Of a stretch of DNA of 64,000 nt, positions 1 to 9,727 are shown one piece after another; the stretch's first letter is position 1; the number at the start of each line of letters is the position of its first letter. This stretch comes from Atopomonas sediminilitoris. Its GTDB lineage: Bacteria; Pseudomonadota; Gammaproteobacteria; Pseudomonadales; Pseudomonadaceae. The position numbers and the translations under genes were made by a program. Under the pieces are notes generated by a model that was given only the letters and a program-made list of their open reading frames with translations, ran no database searches and had not been told where the DNA came from. The stretch spans positions 445,190-509,189 of the forward strand of contig NZ_JAKUMM010000001.1 of assembly GCF_022601735.1 (NCBI RefSeq). Direction: 5' to 3'.

Positions 1-50
1 CCGACCCGCTGCTTGTAAGGCAGCTGCTCTCCCAGCTGAGCTAACCACCC
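1..50 (-). tRNA. tRNA-Val (anticodon UAC), 3' part cut off by the window edge
   Basis: On the minus strand the sequence begins GGGTGGTTAGCTCAGC, a standard tRNA 5' acceptor arm and D-arm. It is followed by an anticodon stem GCTGC/GCAGC enclosing the loop CTTACAA, so the anticodon is TAC (valine). The T-arm and 3' acceptor lie outside the window. A strong promoter sits upstream, so this may be the first gene of a tRNA transcript that continues leftwards. Confidence 0.93.
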
Positions 51-69
51 CCGCGTCTCGAGAGCGCGC

Positions 70-98
70 AATTTACGCATGCTGCGCACGCAAGTCAA
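70..98 (-). promoter_or_regulatory. sigma-70 promoter of tRNA-Val with GC-rich discriminator
   Basis: Read on the minus strand: a -35 box TTGACT (93-98), a 17-bp spacer, and a -10 box TAAATT (70-75). A run of almost pure G/C (GCGCGCTC) follows. Near-consensus boxes with the optimal spacer and a GC-rich discriminator are typical of stable-RNA promoters that are under stringent (ppGpp/DksA) control. The 5' end of the tRNA lies 19 bp beyond the -10 box. Confidence 0.75.
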
Positions 99-148
99 TC
101 ATTTGTTTGAGTTTTTTTAACTTATGCCGAAACTCCCGCTGACAGCAA

Positions 149-170
149 AACGCCCCACGAATGGGGCGTT
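149..170 (-). terminator. Rho-independent terminator of nfuA
   Basis: A perfect inverted repeat, AACGCCCC and GGGGCGTT around a short loop. On the minus strand it is followed by a short T run (GGGGCGTTTTG). It lies 24 bp after the nfuA stop codon and before the tRNA promoter. Confidence 0.75.
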
Positions 171-193
171 AGCAGCACTAGCAAGCTCTAAAC

Positions 194-775
194 TCAGTAG
201 TAGGCGTTCTCTTTATTGGTGTGGTCAGTCACGTCACGCACACCTTTTAGCTCGGGAATACGTTCCATCAGCGTTTTCTCAACGCCATCTTTGAGGGTGA
301 CGTCCACCATGCCACAGCCTTGGCAACCGCCGCCAAACTGCAAAATCGCCACGCCGTCATCGATATCGACCAAGCTCACTTGCCCACCGTGGCTAGCCAA
401 GCCGGGGTTCACTTCAGTCTGCAGGTAATAGTTGATGCGTTCGGTAATGGGGCTTTCTTCATTCACCTGCGGCACTTTGGCGTTAGGCGCCTTAATGGTC
501 AGCTGGCCGCCCATGCGATCGGTGGCGTAGTCGACCACAGCGTCATCTAGGAAGGGTTCACTGACTGCATCGATCCACGCGGTGAAGTCTTTCAGCGCCA
601 GCGCTGTGTCTTCTGCTTTCTGCTCGGCAGGCTTGCAATAAGCGATGCAAGTTTCAGCATATTGCGTACCAGGCTGGGTGATAAACACACGAATCCCAAT
701 ACCTTCAACATTCTGCTTACTGAGCAAGTCAGCCAAGTAGGCTTGGGCCGCTTCAGTGATGGTGATATTGCTCAT
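194..775 (-). CDS. nfuA: Fe-S biogenesis protein NfuA
   Basis: A 193-residue cytoplasmic iron-sulfur carrier that takes clusters from the assembly machinery and delivers [4Fe-4S] to client enzymes, especially under oxidative or iron stress. The N-terminal half is a degenerate A-type (HesB/IscA-like) domain. The C-terminal half is a Nfu domain with the cluster-binding C151-x2-C154 in the motif [11 protein letters not shown]. The length matches the family. The start is supported by AAGGAG just upstream. It is a single gene between a terminator and the GGDEF gene. Family assignment is firm. Confidence 0.95.
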   Translation of the reverse strand: MSNITITEAAQAYLADLLSKQNVEGIGIRVFITQPGTQYAETCIAYCKPAEQKAEDTALALKDFTAWIDAVSEPFLDDAVVDYATDRMGGQLTIKAPNAKVPQVNEESPITERINYYLQTEVNPGLASHGGQVSLVDIDDGVAILQFGGGCQGCGMVDVTLKDGVEKTLMERIPELKGVRDVTDHTNKENAYY

Positions 776-882
776 GGCAACTCCTTACGATGCTATAGGT
801 GCAGTGTAAGGGATCACACCTGGATACAAAAGCCTTACCAATTTAGTAGGTCTTTATTATCACCCTATAAAAACCAGTGGCT

Positions 883-1845
883 CTACTTGGGCAACAGACT
901 GCTTTGGTTACGCCCGCCATGCTTAGACTGATAAAGCATCTTGTCGGCCTGCTCCAGCCAAGCACTGGGCGAAGGCACCTCTGGAGTCAACTCCGCCACA
1001 CCCAAGCTGACAGTGAAGCGAATCTCACGCCCTTCATGCACCACCAACAGCTGCTCGATGCGCTGCCGAATGCGCTCGGCCAACACCATGCCCCCCTCAC
1101 CCGGCGTGTCTGGCATCAGGCAAACAAACTCTTCACCACCGTAACGCCCGGCGATATCGGTATTGCGCACCAAGCTGCGCAAGGTATCTGCCACTTGGCG
1201 AATCACCTCATCGCCTGCGGGATGGCCATAGGTGTCGTTAACTTTTTTAAAGTGGTCGATATCAAAAATCAGCAAGCTCAAAGGCTGCTGATAGCGCATA
1301 AAGCGCTGGTACTCGGTGTTTAAGCACTCTTCCCAATAACCACGATTGAAGAGCTGGGTGAGCCTATCGGTGCGCGATAAGCGCTCTAGCTTGAGGTTGG
1401 CCTCTTGCAACTGCTGCTTGTTGACCGCCACGTCGGTCACGTCATAGATGACCAAGCCCACATGATCGACCACACCGGTGGTGGACTTCAGCGGTAGCAT
1501 GGTGACGTTTTGAAACATGTGATCCGCCATGCCAGTGATGGGCTGATAACTCTTAAAGCGCAGTAAATAGGGGCGCTGCTCCCAAATACTGAAGGCCGGC
1601 GTGCCTAACAAGGCCACGTTCTCCACTTTGCGCCGCAACCATGCCTCATCCACTTCAGAGAACAGTTCAAAAATGGTTTTGCCTTGCACCTCATCCGGTG
1701 CAAGGCCGGAGTGGTTTTCCATAAAACCGTTCCACACATCCACTTGATACGACCGATCAAGCACCATCACACCCACATCAACGCTGTGGATGATCTCCAG
1801 TAACCAGTGAAACGACTTCAACTCATCGGTGACTGTCATGCTCAA
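883..1845 (-). CDS. PAS-GGDEF diguanylate cyclase
   Basis: A 320-residue protein with an N-terminal PAS-like sensor domain (about 12-135), a short coiled linker and a C-terminal GGDEF domain (about 158-318). The active site is intact as GGEEF (236-240), so it should make cyclic di-GMP from GTP. An RxxD inhibitory site (R227-D230) lies five residues before the motif, which suggests product feedback inhibition. There is no membrane segment, so it is cytoplasmic. Its start overlaps the stop of the upstream receiver gene by 4 bp (ATGA), so the two are translationally coupled and probably form one signalling unit. The signal sensed by the PAS domain cannot be read from sequence. Confidence 0.9.
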   Translation of the reverse strand: MSMTVTDELKSFHWLLEIIHSVDVGVMVLDRSYQVDVWNGFMENHSGLAPDEVQGKTIFELFSEVDEAWLRRKVENVALLGTPAFSIWEQRPYLLRFKSYQPITGMADHMFQNVTMLPLKSTTGVVDHVGLVIYDVTDVAVNKQQLQEANLKLERLSRTDRLTQLFNRGYWEECLNTEYQRFMRYQQPLSLLIFDIDHFKKVNDTYGHPAGDEVIRQVADTLRSLVRNTDIAGRYGGEEFVCLMPDTPGEGGMVLAERIRQRIEQLLVVHEGREIRFTVSLGVAELTPEVPSPSAWLEQADKMLYQSKHGGRNQSSLLPK

Positions 1846-2864
1846 TCCATCAAGTGGGTGATTTTGTCGGTCAGGCGCTTCACCGAATCTTCGGTGAACA
1901 GCAACAGCAGATCGAAGTGAACGCGCATCCCCTCCAAGCCATAACTAATCTCAACGCCCAAGGTTTTCTTCCAGCGCTGTTTATTCACGTGCATCAAATC
2001 GCTGATCGCACAATGTTGCCCGAGCATCTGCGGATGACCTTGCGAAAAGCGTACATCCAGCTGCTTGGCGATACCGGACAAACACGCACCGATCAAAATA
2101 CTGCCCAAATCCATCAGCAGCTCTTGTTCTTGCAGCTCGCTATTGAGCTTTTCGATGCCGAGCAAACCGGCAATGTCGTTGATTTCAGAGTCATGAAAAA
2201 TCAACAGCGCCTCGCCAGCGATACCGTCGCCAATATAGCCTTGGCATACCGCGCTTAAGCGCTGCCCTTGATCGACATCAGCCAGCGCCATAGACAGCTC
2301 GCCGACCTCAAAGATATTCACATTGGGGATAGGCAGCTGCACAAACACGCCCAACGCCTTGGCCAGCAGCGCCGCTGCTTGGCCCATGGCCACGTTATTG
2401 ATCTCGCGAAAGGCATCACGAAAGCCCACTTTAAAGTCTGGGCGTTCGATCTCCGGCACCGGGGGCGCTTGCTCCGAAGCCTGAGGCGGCACACTGGCCA
2501 GCAATCCCAAGTCTTCTAGCGTGGCTCGAACAAGCTCCGGTGAGGCTGGCTTTTGCAAAAAGGCCAAAGCGCCCAGCTCCTTGACCCGGCGCACGGCTTC
2601 TTCTTGCACATCGCCTGAGACCACAATCACCTTGGCGCTGATCGCTTGCGCTTTGAGCATCTGCAGCACCTGATAGCCATCCATTTCCGGCATAGTCAGG
2701 TCAAGCAACACCACCTGCCCCAAGCCATCCATGATGGCTTTTAACCCTTCACGACCATTGGCCGCCTGCGTAATCGACACCGGCCACTCCGGCGGCAGCG
2801 CGCGGATCAGTTGCTTACGAGCCATGCCCGAATCATCACAGACCACTAACGGAATGGCGCTCAC
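1842..2864 (-). CDS. Response regulator with C-terminal CheC/CheX-like phosphatase domain
   Basis: A 340-residue, two-part protein. Residues 1-120 are a receiver domain with acidic pocket D10/D11, phospho-acceptor D55 (LLDLTMPEMDGYQ), S83 and K105. After a Pro-rich linker, residues 145-340 resemble CheC/CheX/FliY phosphatases; the helix containing MDLGSILIGACLSGIAKQL resembles their active-site helix. It probably receives phosphate from an unlinked kinase and may dephosphorylate itself or a partner. It is the first gene of a two-gene operon with the diguanylate cyclase (4-bp overlap). Domain calls are good; the pathway is unknown. Confidence 0.85.
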   Translation of the reverse strand: MSAIPLVVCDDSGMARKQLIRALPPEWPVSITQAANGREGLKAIMDGLGQVVLLDLTMPEMDGYQVLQMLKAQAISAKVIVVSGDVQEEAVRRVKELGALAFLQKPASPELVRATLEDLGLLASVPPQASEQAPPVPEIERPDFKVGFRDAFREINNVAMGQAAALLAKALGVFVQLPIPNVNIFEVGELSMALADVDQGQRLSAVCQGYIGDGIAGEALLIFHDSEINDIAGLLGIEKLNSELQEQELLMDLGSILIGACLSGIAKQLDVRFSQGHPQMLGQHCAISDLMHVNKQRWKKTLGVEISYGLEGMRVHFDLLLLFTEDSVKRLTDKITHLMD

Positions 2865-2970
2865 GCGGTTATCTCACTTAATGCAGGGTTTATAGGGTAT
2901 CGGCCAGCAATGGCAAAAGTTCACCACAACGCAACCACTTGGTCTTTTATTAATAAAAGGCACTAATCAT

Positions 2971-2996
2971 GCCCCTGTAAAGGCATAAAGCAGGGC
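2971..2996 (+). other. Possible leader hairpin upstream of metH
   Basis: CCCTG (2973-2977) can pair with CAGGG (2991-2995), followed by GCTTTTG, about 70 bp before the metH start. This could be a weak attenuator or terminator in the metH leader. The stem is short. I see no conserved cobalamin, SAM or SAH riboswitch core around it. Confidence 0.25.
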
Positions 2997-3066
2997 TTTT
3001 GCGTGCCAGAAGGCGCGTTTTTGCTATCATCGCGCACCTTTAAGTAGTTGCTGTCTAGGATTTGTC

Positions 3067-6000
3067 ATGACTGATCGTGCTGCCCGCCAACAGGCCCTCA
3101 CCCATGCTTTACAACAACGCATCCTGATTTTGGATGGCGGCATGGGCACCATGATCCAAAGTTACAAGCTGGAAGAAGAAGACTACCGCGGCGAACGTTT
3201 TGCCGATTGGCCGCAAGACGTTAAGGGCAATAACGACCTACTGATCCTCTCGCGCCCGGATGTGATCGGCGCGATTGAAAAGGCCTACCTAGACGCCGGC
3301 GCGGACATCCTTGAAACCAACACCTTCAACGCCACCCAAGTGTCGCAAGCCGACTACGGCATGGAGTCCTTGGTTTACGAGCTGAACTACGAAGGCGCAC
3401 GCTTGGCGCGTCAGGTGGCCGATGCCAAAACTTTAGAAACCCCAGACCGCCCACGCTTTGTTGCCGGTGTGCTTGGCCCGACCAGCCGCACCTGCTCGAT
3501 CAGCCCTGACGTTAACAACCCGGGCTACCGCAATGTCAGCTTCGATGAGCTGGTAGAAAACTACGTTGAAGCCACCCGCGCCTTGATTGAAGGCGGCTCG
3601 GACCTGATCCTGATCGAAACCATCTTCGACACCTTAAACGCCAAAGCCGCCATCTTTGCCGTGCAAGAGGTGTTTGAGCAGATGGGCATTGAGCTGCCGA
3701 TCATGATCTCCGGCACCATCACTGACGCCTCTGGCCGCACCCTGTCGGGACAAACCACCGAGGCATTCTGGAACTCGATCCGCCACGCCAAACCGATCTC
3801 CGTCGGTCTCAACTGCGCCCTCGGCGCTAAAGACTTGCGCCCGTATCTGGAAGAGCTGTCCAACAAGGCCGAAACGCACGTCTCCGCGCACCCCAACGCC
3901 GGCCTGCCCAATGCCTTTGGCGAATACGATGAAACGCCGGCAGAAATGGCCGCTGTGGTGGAAGAGTTCGCCGCCGCAGGCTTCTTAAACATCATCGGCG
4001 GCTGTTGTGGCACCACGCCTGGGCACATTCAAGCGATTGCCGAGGCGGTGAGTAAGTACCCACCCCGCGTGATCCCAGAAATCCCGCGCGCCTGCCGCCT
4101 CTCAGGGCTTGAGCCGTTCACCATCGACCGCAGCTCACTGTTTGTGAACGTCGGCGAGCGCACCAACATCACCGGTAGCGCCAAGTTCGCGCGCCTGATT
4201 CGCGAAGACAACTACACCGAGGCCCTTGAGGTCGCCCTGCAGCAGGTTGAGGCCGGCGCGCAGGTGATCGACATCAACATGGACGAGGGCATGTTGGACT
4301 CGAAGAAGGCCATGGTGACCTTCCTCAATCTGATTGCAGGCGAGCCGGATATCTCGCGCGTACCGATCATGATCGACTCGTCCAAGTGGGAGGTCATCGA
4401 AGCCGGTCTGAAGTGCATTCAGGGCAAGGGCATCGTCAACTCGATCTCGATGAAAGAAGGCGTCGAGCAGTTCAAACACCATGCACACCTGTGCAAACGC
4501 TATGGCGCCGCCGTGGTGGTGATGGCCTTTGACGAACAAGGCCAAGCCGACACCCAAGCGCGCAAAGAAGAAATTTGTCAGCGCAGCTACAACATTCTGG
4601 TCAACGAAGTGGGCTTCCCGCCGGAAGACATCATCTTCGACCCCAACATCTTTGCCGTGGCCACCGGCATCGAAGAACACAACAACTACGCCGTCGATTT
4701 CATCAACGCGTGTGCTTACATCCGCGACAACCTGCCCTATGCCCTGACGTCGGGCGGGGTCTCCAACGTGTCGTTCTCGTTCCGCGGCAACAACCCCGTG
4801 CGCGAGGCGATTCACTCGGTATTCCTCTACTACGCCATTCAAAACGGCCTCAGCATGGGTATCGTCAACGCCGGCCAGTTGGAGATTTACGACCAAATCC
4901 CCAAGGCGCTGCGCGACAAGGTTGAAGACGTTGTCTTGAACAAGAACGCCGGCGGCACCGAAGCGCTGCTGGCGATTGCCGACAACTACCGTGGCGACGG
5001 CACGGTAAAAGAAGCCGAAAGCGAAGAGTGGCGCAGTTATCCCGTGGATAAGCGCTTGGAGCATGCGCTGGTCAAAGGCATCACCGCCTTTATCGTGGAG
5101 GACACCGAAGAGTGCCGCCAGCAATGCGCACGCCCGATTGAGGTGATCGAAGGCCCCTTGATGAGCGGCATGAACATCGTCGGCGACTTGTTCGGCGCCG
5201 GCAAAATGTTCCTCCCGCAGGTGGTCAAATCCGCCCGTGTGATGAAGCAAGCCGTGGCGCACCTGATCCCCTTTATTGAGGCGGAAAAAGGCGACAAGCC
5301 CGAGGCCAAGGGCAAAATCCTTATGGCCACGGTCAAAGGCGACGTGCACGACATCGGTAAAAACATCGTCGGCGTGGTGCTCGGCTGTAACGGCTACGAC
5401 ATCGTCGACATGGGCGTGATGGTGCCGGCAGAGAAAATCCTGCAAACCGCCAAAGATGAAAAATGCGACATCATCGGCTTGTCCGGCCTGATCACCCCGT
5501 CGCTGGATGAAATGGTCCACGTGGCCAAAGAGATGCAGCGCCAAGGCTTTAACCTGCCCCTGATGATTGGCGGCGCCACCACCTCTAAGGCGCATACGGC
5601 GGTCAAAATTGACCCGCAGTACAGCAACGATGCCGTGGTCTACGTCACCGACGCCTCACGCGCGGTCGGCGTGGCCACCAGCTTGCTGTCGAAAGAATTA
5701 AAGCCTGCGTTTGTCGACAAAACCCGCGACGAATACGCCATCGTGCGCGAGCGCACGGCCAACCGCAGCGCACGCACCGAACGCTTGCCCTACAGCGACG
5801 CCATCGCCAATAAGTTGGATTTTGACTGGCAAGGCTACCAGCCCCCCAAGCCCAGTTTCACTGGCGTCAAAGTGCTCGAAGACATCGACCTCAACGAGTT
5901 GGTGCCCTACATCGACTGGACACCGTTCTTCATCAGCTGGGACTTAGCCGGCAAATACCCGCGCATTCTCAGCGATGAGGTCGTCGGCGAAGCAGCAACC

Positions 6001-6777
6001 AGCCTGTTCAACGATGCGCAAGCGCTGCTCACGCAGATGATTGCGCAGCGGCAAATCCAAGCCCGCGCGGTGTTTGGCTTCTGGCCGGCCAACCAAGTCA
6101 AATTTGATGACATTGAAGTGTACGGCGACAACGGCAAGCCCCTCGCCACCCTGCACCACCTGCGCCAGCAAACCATCAAACCGGACAGCAAGCCGAACCT
6201 GTGCTTGGCCGACTTTGTCGCACCCAAAGAAACCGGCATCACCGACTACGTCGGCGGCTTTATCACCACCGCCGGCATCGGCGCTGAAGAGCTGGCCAAG
6301 CAGTACGAAGCCAAAGGCGACGACTACAACGCCATCATGGTCAAGGCCCTTGCTGATCGCTTGGCCGAAGCGTGCGCCGAATGGCTGCACGAGCGTGTGC
6401 GTAAAGAGTACTGGGGTTACGACAAAGACGAAGCACTGGATAACGACGCCCTGATCAAAGAGCAATACCAAGGGATTCGCCCAGCGCCTGGCTACCCCGC
6501 CTGCCCCGACCACACCGAGAAAGCCACCCTGTTTGACTTGCTCGACCCCGCAGCTGACATCGGCAAGGCCGGCAACAGCGGCGTGTTCCTCACCGAGCAC
6601 TTCGCCATGTTCCCCGCCGCGGCGGTCTCTGGCTGGTACTTCGCGCATCCTGAAGCGCAATACTTTGCCGTTGGCAAAGTCGACCGCGACCAGATCGAGG
6701 TGTACAGCAAGCGTAAGGGCCAAGAAGTCAGCATCAGCGAGCGCTGGCTGTCACCCAACTTGGGCTATGACAACTAA
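3067..6777 (+). CDS. metH: Cobalamin-dependent methionine synthase
   Basis: A 1236-residue cytoplasmic enzyme that transfers the methyl group of 5-methyltetrahydrofolate to homocysteine through cobalamin, completing methionine synthesis. All four modules are present. The homocysteine-binding barrel has zinc ligands C250, C313 and C314. A pterin-binding barrel starts near residue 355. The cobalamin module has the DxHxxG signature with lower ligand H761. A C-terminal activation domain binds AdoMet. The length is full and no frame break is seen. It is monocistronic, ended by a strong hairpin. It is one of two B12-dependent enzymes in the window, the other being the class II ribonucleotide reductase. 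Confidence 0.98.
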   Translation: MTDRAARQQALTHALQQRILILDGGMGTMIQSYKLEEEDYRGERFADWPQDVKGNNDLLILSRPDVIGAIEKAYLDAGADILETNTFNATQVSQADYGMESLVYELNYEGARLARQVADAKTLETPDRPRFVAGVLGPTSRTCSISPDVNNPGYRNVSFDELVENYVEATRALIEGGSDLILIETIFDTLNAKAAIFAVQEVFEQMGIELPIMISGTITDASGRTLSGQTTEAFWNSIRHAKPISVGLNCALGAKDLRPYLEELSNKAETHVSAHPNAGLPNAFGEYDETPAEMAAVVEEFAAAGFLNIIGGCCGTTPGHIQAIAEAVSKYPPRVIPEIPRACRLSGLEPFTIDRSSLFVNVGERTNITGSAKFARLIREDNYTEALEVALQQVEAGAQVIDINMDEGMLDSKKAMVTFLNLIAGEPDISRVPIMIDSSKWEVIEAGLKCIQGKGIVNSISMKEGVEQFKHHAHLCKRYGAAVVVMAFDEQGQADTQARKEEICQRSYNILVNEVGFPPEDIIFDPNIFAVATGIEEHNNYAVDFINACAYIRDNLPYALTSGGVSNVSFSFRGNNPVREAIHSVFLYYAIQNGLSMGIVNAGQLEIYDQIPKALRDKVEDVVLNKNAGGTEALLAIADNYRGDGTVKEAESEEWRSYPVDKRLEHALVKGITAFIVEDTEECRQQCARPIEVIEGPLMSGMNIVGDLFGAGKMFLPQVVKSARVMKQAVAHLIPFIEAEKGDKPEAKGKILMATVKGDVHDIGKNIVGVVLGCNGYDIVDMGVMVPAEKILQTAKDEKCDIIGLSGLITPSLDEMVHVAKEMQRQGFNLPLMIGGATTSKAHTAVKIDPQYSNDAVVYVTDASRAVGVATSLLSKELKPAFVDKTRDEYAIVRERTANRSARTERLPYSDAIANKLDFDWQGYQPPKPSFTGVKVLEDIDLNELVPYIDWTPFFISWDLAGKYPRILSDEVVGEAATSLFNDAQALLTQMIAQRQIQARAVFGFWPANQVKFDDIEVYGDNGKPLATLHHLRQQTIKPDSKPNLCLADFVAPKETGITDYVGGFITTAGIGAEELAKQYEAKGDDYNAIMVKALADRLAEACAEWLHERVRKEYWGYDKDEALDNDALIKEQYQGIRPAPGYPACPDHTEKATLFDLLDPAADIGKAGNSGVFLTEHFAMFPAAAVSGWYFAHPEAQYFAVGKVDRDQIEVYSKRKGQEVSISERWLSPNLGYDN

Positions 6778-6793
6778 AGCCTAAGCACGCTAT

Positions 6794-6827
6794 ACACCGA
6801 GGCCCGCGATGACGGGCCTCGGTGTTG
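6794..6827. terminator. Bidirectional terminator between metH and the DUF1883 gene
   Basis: A long inverted repeat, ACACCGAGGCCCG and CGGGCCTCGGTGT around a 6-nt loop, flanked by short T-rich stretches. It sits exactly between two convergent genes and can serve both. Confidence 0.8.
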
Positions 6828-7112
6828 TTAACCGCGCTTAAAGCGAATCGAATACTGCATGCTTGGCTTACGCGTCACGCTGATGGCGCGGCGGGTTACC
6901 GTATCGAGGGTGATATTCCAATAGCCGGTACTGGGCACTTGGATTTTGGCGGGAAAGCGATCAAACGCGCCGCCGTGGTAGGTATGCCGGCCGCCGTTTT
7001 TAAAGCTGCGGAAGTTGCCATCGGTCATCAGGCGGATGTTGCACGCCTGCGAGCTTTCGATGATGACCCAGTCACCCTGACTGAGATGCTCGCGCTGGTG
7101 AATAAACTTCAT
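6828..7112 (-). CDS. DUF1883 domain protein
   Basis: A 94-residue small soluble protein beginning MKFIHQREHL. It matches, from memory, the DUF1883 family, predicted to be a compact beta-rich fold of unknown role. I chose the ATG at 7112 because it has an AAAGAG Shine-Dalgarno-like sequence upstream, and because the additional 38 codons in the longer reading frame look non-coding. It is convergent with metH and followed by the shared hairpin. No function is assigned. Confidence 0.75.
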   Translation of the reverse strand: MKFIHQREHLSQGDWVIIESSQACNIRLMTDGNFRSFKNGGRHTYHGGAFDRFPAKIQVPSTGYWNITLDTVTRRAISVTRKPSMQYSIRFKRG

Positions 7113-7248
7113 ACACAACTCTTTGGCTACATGCGGCTGCAAAACGCGCACAGGGTAGCAAGTTAGCCGGCAACACGCGAAAGCCACGCGCTGCCTATTC
7201 CCCTGCCCCCGCAAACGCGCCTGCACTCAGGGCAAAGCGCCGCCTGAG

Positions 7249-8259
7249 TTAAAAGCCTTCTAAGACAATCTTGCCGCGCGACTTGCCACTTTCCAGCAGC
7301 GCATGGGCCTTGCGCAGATTGGCCGCATTGATCTGGCCGAAGTGCTCGCCAAGGGTGGTGCGCAAGGTGCCGGCGTCGATCAGCTCCGCGACGCGATTGA
7401 GCAAGTGGTGCTGCTCGATCATATCGGCGGTGCCAAACAACGAGCGGGTATACATAAACTCCCAGTGCAGCGACAGGCTCTTTTGCTTGAGCGCGCGGAT
7501 ATCCAGCTGCACCGGGTCATCAATCAGCGCCAGCTGCCCTTGCGGGGCGAGCACCTCGACCAACTGCGGCACATGCTGATCGGTGTGCGTCAGACTGGCG
7601 ACACGTTGCACCGCCTCGATACCCTGCGCCTTGAGTTGCGCCAACAGCGGTTGGCTGTGGTCAATCACCGCATGCGCCCCCAGCGCGCTCACCCAGTCAC
7701 GGGTTTCCGCGCGCGACGCGGTGCCAATCACCTGCACGCCACTGAGCTGACGCGCCAACTGGGTGAGGATCGAACCCACGCCACCGCCCGCCCCGACAAT
7801 TAACAGATGGCCGTCAGCGGCCTGCCCTTGCGCCACTTTTAGCCGATCGAACAGTAGCTCCCACGCGGTGATCGCGGTCAGCGGCAGCGCCGCCGCTTCG
7901 GCAAAGCTCAAGCTCGCCGGTTTACGCCCAACAATGCGCTCATCCACCACGTGCAGCTCGCTGTTGGCACCAGCACGGTTGATGGCGCCGGCGTAAAACA
8001 CTTCATCACCGGGCTTAAACAAGCTGACCGCACTGCCAACCTGTTGCACCACACCGGCCACATCCCAGCCCAGCACCTTGGCTTGACCCGACTCAGGGGC
8101 CACGTTGGCGCGTATTTTGGTATCGACTGGGTTGACCGAAATCGCCCGCACGGCCACTAACAGGTCATGCGCGCCCACCTCAGGCACGGGCAGGGTGATG
8201 TCCTGCAAGGCATCGGCATGATCAATTGGCAGGGACTGGTAATAAGCAACGGCTTTCAT
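7249..8259 (-). CDS. Zinc-type alcohol dehydrogenase-like / quinone oxidoreductase family protein
   Basis: A 336-residue medium-chain dehydrogenase/reductase. It has an N-terminal GroES-like domain and a Rossmann domain with GAGGGVGSI near residues 157-165 for NADPH binding. It resembles the subgroup annotated as zinc-binding alcohol dehydrogenase family despite lacking an obvious catalytic zinc site, so quinone or enone reduction is the likely chemistry. The ATG at 8259 is preferred over the GTG at 8262, since AGGAG lies 5 nt upstream of the ATG. The substrate is unknown. A second, different family member is at 16320-17309. Confidence 0.85.
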   Translation of the reverse strand: MKAVAYYQSLPIDHADALQDITLPVPEVGAHDLLVAVRAISVNPVDTKIRANVAPESGQAKVLGWDVAGVVQQVGSAVSLFKPGDEVFYAGAINRAGANSELHVVDERIVGRKPASLSFAEAAALPLTAITAWELLFDRLKVAQGQAADGHLLIVGAGGGVGSILTQLARQLSGVQVIGTASRAETRDWVSALGAHAVIDHSQPLLAQLKAQGIEAVQRVASLTHTDQHVPQLVEVLAPQGQLALIDDPVQLDIRALKQKSLSLHWEFMYTRSLFGTADMIEQHHLLNRVAELIDAGTLRTTLGEHFGQINAANLRKAHALLESGKSRGKIVLEGF

Positions 8260-8587
8260 CACATCTCCTAGCGCACGCTGTTATCAGAGCAAACGCGGGC
8301 GGGGCAAAGTAGGGTGGCACACATCAGCCTAGGTAAGGCCAGCACTGGCTTAGCGAGGTGCGGGTTACATCCGCGCCGTCTCAATGCTGTGGCCGCATTA
8401 TTACTGTGCGCCAATGATTGAAAAACCCGCCAGCAGAAGATGGTCTTTCAAAAATATTTTGATAATGCGCCGCCTTGATGATCAGACGGGCTTTATCCAC
8501 AGCATCGCGGCGACCGACAGCAGGCGCGACACAGGTCATCTGCTGGGCGTAGCTTGCACCGAAGGGCAGTGGTAGCATCCGCGCCCC
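8260..8587. other. Intergenic stretch of about 330 bp, no gene seen
   Basis: This divergent intergenic region must hold promoters for the dehydrogenase (minus) and the RlmN paralogue (plus). I see no convincing near-consensus promoter, RNA element or conserved ORF. A 108-codon minus-strand reading frame spanning it runs into the RlmN gene and looks like chance. Confidence 0.5.
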
Positions 8588-9628
8588 ATGCGTATCTCCG
8601 ACCTGCACACTCGCCTTGCCGAATTCGGCGCCAAGCCTGTCCATAGCGGCCGGGTCGTGCGTGCGTGGCTTAACGGCAAGCCATTGGATACCGGCACGCG
8701 GCATCAAAAGACTGAAGACTTTTTACCGCTGAGCGTGCGTCACGCCTTGCCGCAGCTGAGCGATGAGCTAGAACAACTCGCCGTGGTGACCGAGCGCCAC
8801 CCCGCCGCCGACGGCTCGGCCCGACTGCTGGTCAAGCTGCACGACGGCCAACTGGTAGAGAGCGTGCTGCTGCCGCGCGATGGGTTATGCGTTTCCACCC
8901 AAGTCGGCTGCGCGGTCGGCTGTGTGTTCTGCATGACCGGTAAAAGCGGGCTGATTCGCCAAGTCGGCAGCGCCGAGATCGTCGCCCAAGTGGCCCTCGC
9001 CCGCCGCGAGCGCGCGGTCAAGAAAGTCGTGTTTATGGGCATGGGCGAACCGGCGCACAACCTCGACAACGTACTCGATGCCATCGACCTACTGGGCACC
9101 GAGGGCGGCATTGGCCACAAGAACTTGGTGTTCTCCACGGTGGGCGACCCACGGGTGTTCGAGCGCTTACCGCAATCACGGGTGAAACCGGCACTGGCCT
9201 TATCCCTGCACACCACCGACGCCGCCTTGCGCGCGCAACTGCTGCCGCGTGCGCCGCACTATGACCCGGCCGAGTTAATGGCCCTGGGTGAAGTGTATGC
9301 CCGTGCCACCGGCTATCCGATTCAATACCAGTACACCTTGCTGGCTGGAATCAACGATGGCCAGCACGAGATCGACCGCCTGTTAGCGCTGTTTAAGGGC
9401 AAGTACGCCGTGCTGAACCTGATCCCCTACAACAGCTTGCCCAACGACGAATATCAGCGCCCTAGCGGTGAACGGATCGTGCAGATCGTGCGCTACCTGC
9501 ACAGCCGCGGCGTACTCACCAAAGTACGTAACAGCGCCGGGCAAGACATCGACGGCGGCTGCGGTCAACTGCGCGCCCGCGCCGACAAGCCCGAGCGCAT
9601 CAAGCCGCTGCGCCGCGAGCTGATCTAA
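8588..9628 (+). CDS. RlmN/Cfr-family radical SAM protein (paralogue)
   Basis: A 346-residue radical SAM protein of the RlmN/Cfr superfamily, whose known members methylate adenine 2503 of 23S rRNA. The cluster motif is C108-x3-C112-x2-C115. It retains both extra cysteines used in the RlmN mechanism: C101 in CVSTQVGC and C325 in the C-terminal GGCGQL. The SAM-binding GMGEP motif is at about 151. Housekeeping RlmN has a longer N-terminal accessory domain and a different GMGEP context (here followed by AHNLDN). Pseudomonads carry a separate rlmN with ispG, so this is probably a paralogue with a different or unknown RNA target. Confidence 0.8.
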   Translation: MRISDLHTRLAEFGAKPVHSGRVVRAWLNGKPLDTGTRHQKTEDFLPLSVRHALPQLSDELEQLAVVTERHPAADGSARLLVKLHDGQLVESVLLPRDGLCVSTQVGCAVGCVFCMTGKSGLIRQVGSAEIVAQVALARRERAVKKVVFMGMGEPAHNLDNVLDAIDLLGTEGGIGHKNLVFSTVGDPRVFERLPQSRVKPALALSLHTTDAALRAQLLPRAPHYDPAELMALGEVYARATGYPIQYQYTLLAGINDGQHEIDRLLALFKGKYAVLNLIPYNSLPNDEYQRPSGERIVQIVRYLHSRGVLTKVRNSAGQDIDGGCGQLRARADKPERIKPLRRELI

Positions 9629-9727
9629 AGCAAACCATCGGCTGATCGCGCGCAAATAATAAACGCACCGGTTTACCTAACGGTATGCCGACGCTTACCC
9701 TAGCCGCTCACTGTTATCCGAACGCGA

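Noticed and set aside
4135..5595. Long minus-strand reading frame of 486 codons inside metH
   Set aside because: It lies wholly antisense to metH, whose protein is intact, and its predicted product is His/Val/Ala-rich with no family pattern. GC-rich codon bias on the opposite strand explains it.
8381..8707. Minus-strand frame of 108 codons between the dehydrogenase and RlmN-paralogue genes
   Set aside because: It overlaps the start of a well-supported gene on the other strand, lacks a clear ribosome-binding site and looks compositionally random.
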